Shown piece by piece: positions 1 through 11,336 of a stretch of DNA of 64,000 bases; the first letter of the stretch is position 1, and the number at the start of each line of letters is the position of its first letter. Source of the stretch: Buxus sempervirens (Eukaryota > Streptophyta > Magnoliopsida > Buxales > Buxaceae); assembly GCA_947561395.2 (NCBI GenBank), contig OX387193.1, forward strand, positions 10,602,001 to 10,666,000. Direction: 5' to 3'. A program made the translations under genes and the position numbers. The notes below the pieces were generated by a model, which was not told the origin of the DNA, made no database searches, and saw only the letters and a program-made list of their open reading frames with translations.

Positions 1-540
1 ATTGATGCATTAGTATATAGATTTTGATTTTTAGTGCCATTAAAAAGAAATCCCAGTTCACAGATTGTGAAGACATTCATAAAGGATGGATCTAGCCTTG
101 AGAAGGGTGGCTGGATTGGGACTCTTGAGGTCAAGTCCCCATGAGCAGAGGATGAACTTAGAATTATTAGTCTTTGCAACGTGTCAGGCAATACACCCTC
201 CATCCATAAAACCATATATCTTATGTATAAGTATGTTAAGACTGTTTAGATGCAAATACAAATCAAGTGAGACAAGCCACTTCATCAATTGTTAAGAAAC
301 GAGGTCACAACAGATTACTAAAATGGGGATGGTCCCTTCTATAACTCAGTTCCCTGTTCATGCAAAAGATATTTACCAACTATATACATAAGAGTCAGAC
401 ATACTCTCTTAACATTTCTATGTATGCCCAAGTACAAAAAGTCCTACATGTTCATTACAATGCCTATTGTTTTGGGACTGTATACCATGTACATTCGCAT
501 AGGAATTCTCCACAATTTTGTCGAAGAACTGAAGACGACC
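1..540. other. 3' flank of RPC4, no gene seen
   Basis: No convincing coding sequence on either strand. The stop codon of the minus-strand RPC4 gene lies at 541-543, so the upper part of this stretch should hold its 3' untranslated region and polyadenylation site. Short open frames here show no recognisable domain. Confidence 0.5.
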
Positions 541-3500
541 TTAACCCAAGTCAATCACACTATTTAAGAGGGAATCAACATCAGGGGTTACAACAGCGCG
601 CTTGTTCAGATCGCCAAGAACACAACAATGCTTCTCTTCGGTATTGATTGCTGCAACATCCTGAGCAAACACACAATCTGAACCAGGGGAAACCTACAGC
701 CATTTCAATATATTATATTTCTTGCAAGAAATTTTATCTATGTATTTTGCTAAGCTAGATAATGCAAGAAATTTGGTTTTAAAGATGCTTCTAAATTTTC
801 TCAAATTCATAGCATCAAGAAGAGAACCATTAACAATGAAACAATAGTATTGGAAAAAATTACAAATTTCAAGAATAACCATCTTCGATGAGTTTTAGTC
901 AGAAAGTTCCTGCATGAATTAGATATTCACAGCAAGAAAGAGAATTCCTGCAAATACACCATGAAATGCATGCAAAATTTCAAGGGTGACTTCCCTTCCA
1001 GAAAGTCCAGGACTTGACAGTTATTTTATACTGTTGTTGAAACACCAATTCTTTAGCTTTAAACATTTAGTTATATGCTTTCTTTTCAGCAACCTCCAAC
1101 ACTTCTCAGATAAAATCCAAAGAGAAATCATTGGCTTTGAGGTTTGAACTATGTTTCTTCTTCATCCACTTTGAAGTCGGATTTTTTGTTGGAAAATCGC
1201 ATTTGAGAAAATAACATATGTTCACCATGGTCTCAAGTATAAGAACAATGATCAATAAGTTGATGACTAATAGTAATTAGATTTTTATATCATTTATGGG
1301 AACCCTCATTCATAGAAAAAATTCATGTGCAGCCTTGTCTGTTTTACCTGTATTAAATTTTATCTCTCTCTTCTTTCTAATACTATTCTTATTAACACCA
1401 ACTAAGAAATTGAAAATTTTCCACTGACATATTTTCCAGTACATAGACCAAGACAAATTACTCAAACCATTTTTTTAATTATGATACAGAAAGACTCTGA
1501 GCCATTTGAAAATTATACTTGCTAAAATAAAACCCAACAAACAAGATCTCACTAAAACGTACAAAAATGTGCTTACAGGATAGAATAATAATCAAATAAG
1601 AAGCAAAATATTCACAGGATTAATGTAGCCAAAATGATGATGGTGAAATGAAAGAATGGTTTCACCTTAGGAACCATGCTTTTAAAACCAACTTTTTTTG
1701 CCGGCTGGTACCAGCTGGTTTTTTCAGTAAATAGCAGAGTTTCAACAGTACCATTATCATTTGAGATTGACAACCATGCTAGGAACAGAACCAAATTTGC
1801 CTAAGAAGGTTTGAGTGACAATGAAAAGTTCCGAGTTTGTTAATTTGCAAGGTTATAAAAAGACGAGAAGAACTACCTCAAGGATAATTTATCTGTTGAA
1901 AAATTTATTTGAGAAAATACATTATAACCGAAGAAATGGTTTCTTTATGGATGCATCCTCAGATACTTTCTCAATGATTGATTTTTCACCAGTGAAAATA
2001 CAAAAACACAGCTAAAAGTTTCACGACAATATGATGGTTTGACAAAAAATAGTAATGAGGATTAATCATGATCGTGACATGAACTCACATCATAAATGAC
2101 TTCTCCGAGCTTCATTTTGATAGCACCACTCTTGTACACCAGCATCTTGCCCATGAACCCTGCTGGCAACTCTTCCAAACTACACCCTTTCTCTGCAGCA
2201 CCCCCAGCCCTCGAAGGTTTTGAGCTCCCAGCTATCTCTTTACCCTTTGCACTAGCTGAACGCTTAACTAATGGCAGAGAAGCAGGCAGCTGGAAAAATA
2301 ACATCTTTGCCTCTTCACTTTTCTCCTGATGCCCAAATCCCAGAAAGCATTAAAAATAGTTTCCAGCATCTATGACTAGTTGAACTATTTGAAATAACAT
2401 TAATCATATAACCAACCGTCAGCCCAAGTTCTACAGCCGGATTCACAGAATTCTCATCATGATACATATTAGCCGAGACCTCCCCAAATTCCACCTCATC
2501 GAGACTTTCTAAGAAAAAAGACAGACAAATAGCATTTAAATTTACAATCAAGAATTTCATGGGCTAAGTGATTGGACTCATTATACAGGCATCAATTTGC
2601 TTTCCGGGTGTCAGCCACATTGGTCGATAGTCCCAGGCTCCCAGCTAGGAAAACTAAGATAATTGCTTTAAGGTCACTTGTGAAATAATACATATGCATC
2701 CCGCAAACGGTTGAATATTTGAAATGCACCTTAGAATATACCTGGGTTCCCAGAGTACGGCCTCCTCAAGGGCAGAGTAACAGGATAATAGGTGTAGTAA
2801 TCCTGCAGTGGAATAAGCAAAGACAAAATAATAAGTGCACAAAAAAGAGACTGGAGGCGGGAAGGGAACGGGCAACTGCTGAAGTTTTAGGAAGTGCTTT
2901 ACATACCCACGGTTCTACGTACTCTTTATCTGGCTTCTGAATGGAAACATCAGCAGCATCTGCAGAGTAGGCATTGGTGCCATCTGATTGGTCAGTTTGA
3001 TACACCGATGAAGCAATGAGGTTTTGCTTACCATCATCGGAAATGGGACCTTGAGGTCCCAAGCCCCTGCTTCCACTACTATTTGCATCCCTGGGAACAC
3101 CATACGTCCTTATCGAGGTTGATGTACCCCCATAACCAAATGCAACTTGCACTGCCGCTGCAAGTGTAAACACCAAAAATGAACTGCTACACAAGAATAT
3201 AACAACATAATATTCATTATCTGGTAGCTGAATATCACAGCTTCTAGTATTATAGTTTCCAGAGAAAATAAATTAGAAAAAAAAGGTAAGAAAGAAAGAA
3301 CATGATGTTCAGCAGGTTTGTAATCCCCAACAGACCTCATATCATGATAACAAAGATATATTTGACTCTTAAGTTGAAGCATAGGCCATAGAAATATATA
3401 TATCAAACTTAATGCCAGAAATTCTCATTACACAGATATTGAAATTTTTGGCAGTCCATGCGAAAGGCCAACATATGGCATCAAGATCAGTTCAATCACA

Positions 3501-6500
3501 TCAATTGAGCTCCTTAACCATAGGATATTGAGCTTACACCTGGGTGGAAAAGGAAAATAGGGTGCTGGTTGGGGAAAAAAGATTGATCAGGTAACTGGAG
3601 GACAGCATGACTTTTGGGGCAACAGCTTCATCACTGATGGATTGCCATGATTGATATTCTACAGTGATGTATGCCTTGTTTGGTGGCTCCAACTAAATCC
3701 TTCGAAACTTAAATTTGGAGGCTGGAAAAAAAGGTTGAGAAAATTATTTCCAACATCCTCATAAGTATTCCCACCTTTATGTATGATTCATCCAACATAA
3801 AAAAAATTGATTGCATCTAGGAGTCCCTGAACTCTAAATAGTGCTTCATATCTACTATTAATTATGCTAAAGCTCCACCCCATACACTCAGTTTTGCTTT
3901 GAATTATTTCAAAACCCTTTGGTTACAAAATATACCTATATAACTCTAAGTTTTCATTTACTCACCTCTCTAATAAGGCCATTACTACCACAAAATCTGC
4001 AAATAGCATATGCCCAAAACACTAACTCTTGAAATGAGTAGTTAACTGATCTATAGTCAAAGCAAAAGGACAGGGATTCACAGCTGACCCTTGATGTAAA
4101 CCCACTGTTACTAGAAATTCATTTGTCCTGACTCCTGATATCCATTACATTCACCCTACTTGTTCCCTAATATCAGTTTGGGTCTAGGGATGGCAATGGT
4201 TCCGTTAAAACTAACAAAACGGAACTGAACCAAACCTATTAGGGCAGTTTCAGATTGTCCTTAATTGGTTTTGGTTTGGTTTCGGTTTTATGCTTGTATA
4301 AAACCAATTTGTTCTCAGTTCAGTTTTGGTTTTAAGGCCAAATCGAACCAAAATTAACCAATTAAATATATATATGCATCTTTAAGTCAAACTACCAAAA
4401 GCTTCAAGCTGTAAAAAACTCCAAAAAAATCTTTTTTTGAAATTTTACAATTCTGGCTAAGGGAAAACACACCCAGACACTTGTATTGCATTAATTTTTT
4501 TCTTTTTACATCTATTTATTAATAGTGCATCAAGTCCAAGGTGAAGATGCTTACTCCTGATTTTCCCAAGCCCAAATGGTATAGATATGACAGTTTCACC
4601 ATTATAAATTCCAAAGAAGGTAGTAAACAAGGTAGACAGTGACGTTCAACACCCAATGAAAAATTTCATAGAATCATCAACAAAGTAGATTTTGATGATC
4701 AATCCCAAGAGAGATATTTGGAAATATGCTTCAACTTTGTAGAAGACATGATATCCTATTGGAAAACTCTCAAGTAAAGATTATCTATGATGATTCTGTA
4801 ATCTTAGATCACACATACATCAGGGTTCTAAATCATAAAGCCACAGCCTACTCAAAAAAGTTGCAACAAAGTTTTCATTTCACAACTCATTATCGTCAAA
4901 CACTATTAGTAGTTTCGTATGACAGGTTAATCTTTGCTTTGCTTTACAAACAGCATGTGCTATGGTACCTGCAGAACTTTAATACCCACTGGATTCTTTC
5001 ATAACCCTAGCCTTTTCTTGTGCTTAATAAAACATTTATTCTCAACTTTGCATGAAAATCTGTTTCAAATTCAGATATGAAATGGAGCTCCTTTTTACTA
5101 ACATCAGTACCACCATCTACCCATCGGTGAAATTTTCATTTATTTCAATTTTGGATTGATGGGTTCATGAGATAAGCTTACCAATCTCATCATTACGTTA
5201 GTGATTCAAAGCTCTGCATTAACACCCAGCTCCTGAAGCAATAAAGGACAGAGTTTTCAGGCTTAAACGTTTAATAATTACATATAATTCTTGTCAGGAC
5301 TTCCATTATGATGGTTTACACTCGTTCATAAAGCTGTGTGGTTGAAATTTTCAAAAAACAAAGTTGAACAATTACATAATACTATCAAATATTAGATTTA
5401 AATTCTATATTGAGAACACCCTCATCATGGAAACTGACCATACAGATGTTTAATAACCTTTATGACCCAAAAATTGACTCAAAAAAATAAAACACCAGAC
5501 CAACTCTTAAAACACAGAATCAGGACCAGGACAACTGGTAAAGTCATGCAAGCATAATAAGGTGTCGTTTGGTGTTCATTCTGTGAACTCATCCCATGGC
5601 TTGGAATGAGTCCCAAGGCTTAGAATGGGTTCCTATCACAGAACAGTTGTTTGGTTGCAAATTGGTAATGAGTTTTCCCAAAATGGATTTCAAAAAAATG
5701 CACAAAAGAAAGAGACCCATTTTTGCTTTTTGAAAACTCATTTTGCAATCGTGTGGTGGCATACTTGTAATGTTTAACAACTTTCAAGGATATACTTCAA
5801 ACTTGTTTTAAAGACTTATATGACAAGGTTAGACTAGTCATTCATGAAAAGTTCTTTTAAGTTAAAACAATGGCGAAATTATAATATTTATAACCACTAC
5901 AAGAATGAAACATCCTTAAGCAAACGTCAAACCCAACTCCTCTTTAACTTGTGCAAACTCATTTGGGTAATCACCAGATTTAGAATGAATGCCAAAAGAG
6001 CCCTGAGTAACACACTGATTTGAGTTTCTATTGAAACAATCAAAACCCTCTTACTTGAAAAAAAATCATGTCATGCTGCATACTTACAGCTCTGATAGCC
6101 TCTTCAAAAATAAACAAAACCATTACCTAACCATGCAGGGAAAAAAATTGCATTTTACAAAAAGGGAAAAGAATTACATAAGACAATTCCCAATATAACA
6201 ACCCAATTAACAACAAAAAAGCAACAAGAAATGAAATTATCCACATTATAAAACTTTTCTTGACTCATGAGACCCTTGTACCAAAAACAAACAACAGATA
6301 ACCCATTTTTACTGTTCTTGTAAGTTCCAATTTTTTCTAAAATTATATCATTTTGGCAGGGTTTACTCCTATGATTTCATGTAGTTTATGTTACTGTCTA
6401 CTCATCCAAGACACGTCAGTATAACTACATGTAGCACCATATCATCCAGACAGATCTAAATTTATAGACTTTACTACAATGACAAAAATTTTAACAAAGA

Positions 6501-7112
6501 TCATATAGCAGTCATAAAGTAAAATCTAGCCGGAAAAAAGTTACGTTTCTTATCAACTTTAGCTCCTCGGCGCCCAAAAGTTTCCTGAGAATGCAGAAAA
6601 ATCAAATTCCAAAATTCAAATCAACAAAGATCCATACAACCTATAAGATAATTGAACCTGAAATACCCCGCAAAGTCTACACCCCAAAAACAAAGATAAT
6701 TACATTGACCCGCCTTATCAATTCCCGGGTCTGGCTAGCTTCTGTGTCCTCACTCGCTTCACTGCAAATAAAACAACAAAATTCAAGAAATTATCAACAA
6801 GTACCAATAATATATTCAAACGGGCACTTAAAATAACTCCTACTCAGGTAAATTTTAGATTAGTACGTTTTGGTTTCAGTGGGTTTCGGAGCTTTGCGAG
6901 GAGGGACCTTTGGTGCAAATCTAACCTGAAGAAGCAAAAAGCTCTTCGTCAACAACTATTCACAAAATGGGAGAATTCGAACCATTTTGTCATCAGATTC
7001 CCCCTAAAAATCACGATATGAGAGCTGAAGCATGAAACATCAAATTCATCATAACAAAAGTAGCAAACCTACAAACCTTCCTAGAAGAACTACTTTTGCC
7101 TTCTTGCTCCAT
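541..7112 (-). CDS. RPC4: DNA-directed RNA polymerase III subunit RPC4 (RPC53/POLR3D family), 9 exons
   Basis: Subunit of nuclear RNA polymerase III, which makes tRNA and 5S rRNA; the RPC4 family pairs with RPC5 and helps initiation and termination. Exons in transcript order: 7112-7077, 6925-6867, 6761-6704, 6584-6545, 3157-2907, 2802-2742, 2508-2417, 2325-2089, 693-541. All introns are GT..AG, phases match, and the sum is 987 nt (328 residues). The ATG at 7112 begins MEQEGKSSSS. Family signatures are YYTYYPVTLPLRRPYSGNPE (exon 6), ELPAGFMGKMLVYKSG (exon 8) and the last exon with YDVSPGSDCVFAQDV, which ends VDSLLNSVIDLG. The basic, serine- and proline-rich N-terminus is typical. Exon 8 ends at a strong GTGAGT donor; reading through it would add only eight codons before a stop. 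Intron 4 is 3.4 kb and carries a MITE. Exon borders are inferred from phase and homology, without transcript data. Confidence 0.9.
5561..6003. mobile_element. MITE, Harbinger/Tourist-like, in RPC4 intron 4
   Basis: 443-bp AT-rich element with terminal inverted repeats: the left end GGTGTCGTTTGGTGTTCATT matches the reverse complement of the right end (GGGCTCTTTTGGCATTCATT). The flanking trinucleotides are TAA on the left and TGA on the right, close to the TWA target duplication of PIF/Harbinger elements. There is no coding capacity. A partial relative lies at 27226-27300. Confidence 0.6.
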
Positions 7113-7356
7113 GGCTCATCTTATATATCTCTTACAACGTACAAAAACTAGAGAGAGAGAGAGATAGAGGGGAATTTAGGGCTTCGGAGGGAAGAGAACA
7201 CAGGAGAAGTGTTTGACAGTACAAAAGAAGAGGGAAGATAAAGCGTGGATGGGAAGAAAGGCCATTTAATTGGGCGCTGTACGTAACGAACTTGAATTTC
7301 ATTTTATCTTGCCGACCGATTTTGTCGTTTTGTGTATCCGACAAGTGGGTTGTTTT

Positions 7357-7425
7357 AGGAAAATAAATTTTTAGTGGTACTTTGAGAAATAATTCAGATT
7401 TAATCATCCAATTTTCCACAAACCA
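7357..7425 (+). repeat. Single terminal repeat of the 28123 MITE family
   Basis: AGGAAAATAAATTTTTAGTG followed by GTACTTTG and a diverged ATTTAATCA block matches the left terminal repeat of the complete element at 28123-28527. No opposite end was found nearby, so this is a solo or truncated end. It sits about 245 bp upstream of the RPC4 start codon. Confidence 0.55.
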
Positions 7426-7580
7426 ACGGAGTTGAAGGAATAATTGTTGAATTCATTGATGGTTTTTCCAAAAAATAGAACAGTTTTGACCATTCTACCA
7501 TTTTTTTTAATAAATCTTTTTAATGATGTGTAAGGATTGTTTGGAGAAACTGTAAATTTTGTTCAGTATAATTTCTAAGG

Positions 7581-7801
7581 GTTGGCCTAGTGGTCAAGGT
7601 TTGGGGCTTGGGGGTATGCTCCCTCCAAGGTCTCAGGTTCAAAACTTCTCAAGTGCTATCAATTCTTTGGGGCTACCCCCAAGGCCATTGGCCTGGTAAT
7701 TATCCGGTTTGTGTGGGACGGGGGACTGCACAAGCCTTTGGGGATTAGTCGTGGTGCGTGCAAGCTGGACCGGATACCCCAAGTTTCAAAAAAAAAAAAA
7801 A
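7581..7801 (+). mobile_element. tRNA-derived SINE with poly(A) tail
   Basis: About 220 bp. A Pol III box A-like TGGCCTAGTGG lies at 7583-7593 and a box B-like GGTTCAAAAC at 7636-7645, spaced as in tRNA-derived SINEs. The 3' end is a 14-15 nt poly(A) run. Flanking copies of TTTCTAAGG just before (7572-7580) and after (7803-7811) form a short target-site duplication. The tRNA part does not fold into a usable tRNA, so this is a SINE, not a tRNA gene. Confidence 0.75.
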
Positions 7802-8069
7802 TTTTCTAAGGGACCTCTTCTCATTATATATAGGTATAGATTGTCATTTTACTTTTAAGTCTTTTAAAGGTCTTTTGATAGAAAACCTTTAGGAACATTA
7901 AAATGATATTTTTTATGAATTATTTTATTGAAGTTTCTCTAATTTTTAATTGTGTAAAATTGAATGACTGAACCTGAATTATTTTCAAAACAACACTAAG
8001 AACCAAATTTCGGACCGGGCTTAAGGACCCAAGGAAAATGAACTTTAAATTTCACACGTGTGAAATATA

Positions 8070-8577
8070 GATAAATTACACAAACCCCCTTCACGTTTAA
8101 AAAAATTATATACCTGACTTTAGGTCTTCGAAATGACATTTAGCTCCGTCTAGATTTGTTAAATGTAATATTTACCGTCCTACCATTTTGTGATGACAAA
8201 ATGTTAAACGAATTTACTGAATTTTTACCAAATCCAAAATTTTTATCTTTATAAAGTTAATTGCAAATAAAAGTAATTTTTACCTATCAAAATATTTTAG
8301 ATATCTAATTTTAAGAATAAAACAACTCTAAAGAAGAAATAATAACTCAAGTTATGCAATGGTAAAGTAGGAAAATGTAACCTTATAAAGGTAAAATGGT
8401 GTCAAATTAATGATTTTCATTGTATGCATTGAGAAGCCCTAAATTGCAATTCAGTATGGAGAATTCAGATTACTGTCAACCCAATTCATGACATACAAGG
8501 ATGTAATTGGCTATTTCATAAACATGAAGGGAGGTGTCTGTAATTTTTTAAACCTCAAGGAGGTTTATAATTTACCC
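8070..8577. mobile_element. Non-autonomous TIR element (MITE-like)
   Basis: The left end, with ATAAATTACACAAACCCCCT, TCACGTTTAAAAAAATTA and onward, is mirrored by the right end, whose reverse complement reads GGTAAATTATAAACCTCCTT then GAGGTTTAAAAAATTACA. The inverted repeats span about 45-55 bp with mismatches. The roughly 500-bp interior is AT-rich and non-coding. No clear target duplication was found, so superfamily and exact ends are uncertain. Confidence 0.55.
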
Positions 8578-9451
8578 AAAAGGAGTAAAACGGAACATAA
8601 TAATTCCCAGTTGTCGAAATAACTATATAAAAATAGTTGACATTATGGTACAATTGTTGCAAATTTTCTAACAAATATACCCCATAAATATATTTTCATT
8701 TCTAACAATAAACATTATTTTCTTTTTTCTTTTTTTTTTTTGGTAATGTTCCTTATTTTCTTTTTGGTATAAACATCTTCGGAGTGATGTTCTTTTCTCG
8801 AATCTTCGTTAGGTCTAATTGGAAGAGCCTCCAGTGATTTATTATTTTTAAGTTGAAAGAATAATTAGTGGTGTATATAATAAATAAATATATATAGTCA
8901 CACATATATTCTAAATCATTTTTAAAAAGTACTAAAAGTTTTATGCTAGAATACAGTTATTATATAAATTGAATAGGACTATCTATTGATACAAAAAAGT
9001 GTATTAATGAAATATAATGATTTTTTTTTTTGGTAACGTAATGAAATATAATGATACAATTAAGGATATGTATAAGGAACCTTAACTAGAGTAAAAACGT
9101 TTGACCGCTACAAATCCAATTGAGATAGTTTCACATCAAAGGGCCAGCTATTAGCCCTCATCACTTCGCATTAGTTATTTTATGGATAAATTGACAAATC
9201 ATATTGAAGATGAAGTGCCTTATTTTATTATCAACCGATTTCCTCTCTTCCTAACGGTCTTTCAAATGGTCGTTTGAATGACGAGAGTGCGACACGCATT
9301 CAGGTTACTTTCCTCTCTCCTCAGCAAACGGCAACAGCGTTTTTCACTCCGTCCCTCGTCTCCTGTCTCGTTTTCGAACAAATGAAACGAACTCCAACGA
9401 TTAAAATAATCTGAAAATTTCAAAACTCAATCTCTCCCGTCATTGCCGCGA

Positions 9452-9718
9452 ATGGGGCATCATACGTGTTGTCTAAAGCAAAAGCTAAGGAAAGGTTTCT
9501 GGTCTCCCGAAGAAGATGAGAAATTGTACAACCACATCACCAGATTTGGTGTTGGTTGCTTGAGTTCAGTTCCTAAACTTGCAGGTAGCTAGGTCTCATT
9601 TCTCATGTTTCCATCTTGACTATTGATGCAAGGGACCGGCAAGTAAATATTAGCTTGTTTATTATATATCATTCTTATTGCAGGTTTGCAGAGATATGGC
9701 TTCATAGCAATTCTTTAA
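9452..9718 (+). pseudogene. Truncated R2R3-MYB gene fragment (MYB50/55/61/86-like N-terminus)
   Basis: Exon 1 (9452-9584) is 133 nt, the classic first-exon length of R2R3-MYB genes, and starts MGHHTCCLKQKLRKGFWSPE followed by the first half of R2. A 99-nt GT..AG intron leads to exon 2 at 9684, which reads only GLQRYGFIAIL before a stop at 9716-9718; a working gene would continue with a CGKSCRLRWINYLRPD-type sequence. In exon 1 the second core tryptophan of R2 (normally GCWSEVP) is replaced by leucine (GCLSSVP). There is no R3 repeat or activation domain downstream. This is a 3'-truncated relic; if transcribed it would give a 55-residue peptide unlikely to bind DNA. Confidence 0.85.
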
Positions 9719-11077
9719 ATTTTTATGCAAGCCCCAATGTTTCACACACCCCCCACCCCCCACTTGCTCATTTCTTGACTGCGAACCTGTATACAAAGCC
9801 TACTACCGGCAGCATATAAATTCTTCAGTCCACATGCCTTTTTACAAGTCTCCACATTTCTCCTTGATTCACATCCCTGACATCAAACTCAGGTCAGAGA
9901 TACCATAAGCATAACAGGCTTTCTCGGCAGTAAAAATGAAAATGAAACACAACTAAGAATCAACATTCAAATCTAAACTCCCAAACACCCATCGCATTCT
10001 ACCCTTCCAAATATTTGTTTTCTTCATAATGTCCCTTTAAATTGCAAGACAGGCTGATTAATTGTCTAACCCCAGCTTGTTTGGTCCAGTTCATAGAAAA
10101 ATTTCTTCGTACTAACTAACAAAAGGGAAAAGTCTAGGGCAACCATGAGGCACCCAAATTGTCAAAACACAAAAAATGCAGTTCGTAGATGGCCACAGTG
10201 CAAATTCCCATAATCAGATTCCCCTACAATCCACCATATATCAAATATCAACGGTATTCGCTTTGATTCACATCCAAAGAATAAAGTCTTTGGCAAACAA
10301 AAAATTACAGAAAAATGGAAATAATCGAAGCTCCAAACCAGCATAAGCCTAAAAGCTAGGAAACACAAATCACGGAAGAAACTTTAGTAAGAATTTATAG
10401 GTCAATAAATAATTACTCAACAGTAACACAGCCATGCCCAAAGACAACTGCACAGATAAAACCTAAAAAGAGCAGGAGAAACTAACCAAACATGATACTC
10501 TAGCCTCACTGATTTCAATTTGGTGACTAACCTTGTCCCAATCATATGAAAATGAGAAATAAAACAAAATGAAATCTAAACAAATATTTGTACAGAACGA
10601 AGAGGATGAATGAGCAACAATTTGATATACAATGCAATTAACCAAGTGATTGATAAGAAAACATGCTCAATTTTCTGTCCTGGTAACTGGCAAAGCGCTT
10701 TCACACACGACAGATAAATTAAACTTTGACATCTTTTAGATGTCATTGAAATTGTATCTTATAATATCTTACAACTCACATGTCACATAATAGTGCACAC
10801 AAGGGTGGAGAGTGGGAGAGAACAAAATAAGCTGCATATAATGCTATAACTTACTAAGTATGACCAAATACAGAAGGCAGACTGTACAGCTCCTATCTAC
10901 AATATTATTTACAGCTTTGAAGTAGTGCCGTTCAATGTGGGTCCTACACAAAAAAATAAAGCCTAAAAAAATGGATGAACCCTAGGGGAACGGCATCCTA
11001 TATGTTAAAATTGTAGATAGAAACTGCACAGTCTGCCATTCAGACCAAATAAAAGTTACAATAATCTTTATCAATAT

Positions 11078-11336
11078 GTTAAAATGGGGATGAAATCATC
11101 TGCCGCAGTTAAGGTGCAGCAGACGCTGCAGCATCCGTGGGATGCTGCCACATGTAGCATCCCACGGATGCTGTTCAGTTCAAATTTTCCCATGAAAAAT
11201 GTGAACAGAAATGACATTTCACCAGGAAATGTGAAACGAATAGCATCCGTGGGTTGCTACACGTGGCAGCATCCCACGGATGCTGCAGCGTCTGCCGCAT
11301 CTTAACTGCGGCAGACGATTTCAACCCGTTAAAATG
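11078..11336. mobile_element. Mutator-like MITE with long GC-rich inverted repeats and 9-bp TSD
   Basis: The element proper is 11087-11327 (241 bp). It begins GGGATGAAATCATCTGCCGC and ends with the inverted equivalent, GCGGCAGACGATTTCAACCC. The arms match for about 70 bp, including GCAGCATCCGTGGGATGCTG. A perfect 9-bp duplication GTTAAAATG flanks it at 11078-11086 and 11328-11336. Nine-base duplications and long terminal repeats point to the Mutator (MULE) superfamily. Each arm also contains its own shorter hairpin (CATCCGTGGGATG). No coding capacity. Confidence 0.88.

Larger units (their letters stand above)
7113..9451. other. Intergenic region between RPC4 and the MYB fragment
   Basis: The first few hundred bases should hold the RPC4 promoter and 5' leader, including a GA-rich run near 7151-7170. 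The rest is AT-rich and contains one terminal repeat of a MITE family (7357), a tRNA-derived SINE (7581) and a TIR element (8070), each listed separately. I see no other gene. Confidence 0.6.

Noticed and set aside
1701..1716. Short palindrome GCTGGTACCAGC in RPC4 intron 8
   Set aside because: Twelve bases of perfect symmetry are expected by chance in 64 kb, and no context supports a function.
2719..2940. Plus-strand frame across RPC4 exons 5-6
   Set aside because: It is the complementary strand of real exons and an intron.
7581..7660. Possible tRNA gene with A and B boxes
   Set aside because: No proper acceptor stem or anticodon arm, and it is followed by SINE body, poly(A) and a target duplication.
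9616..9819. 67-codon frame overlapping the MYB relic
   Set aside because: It is in another frame than the MYB exons and crosses the intron; no domain seen.
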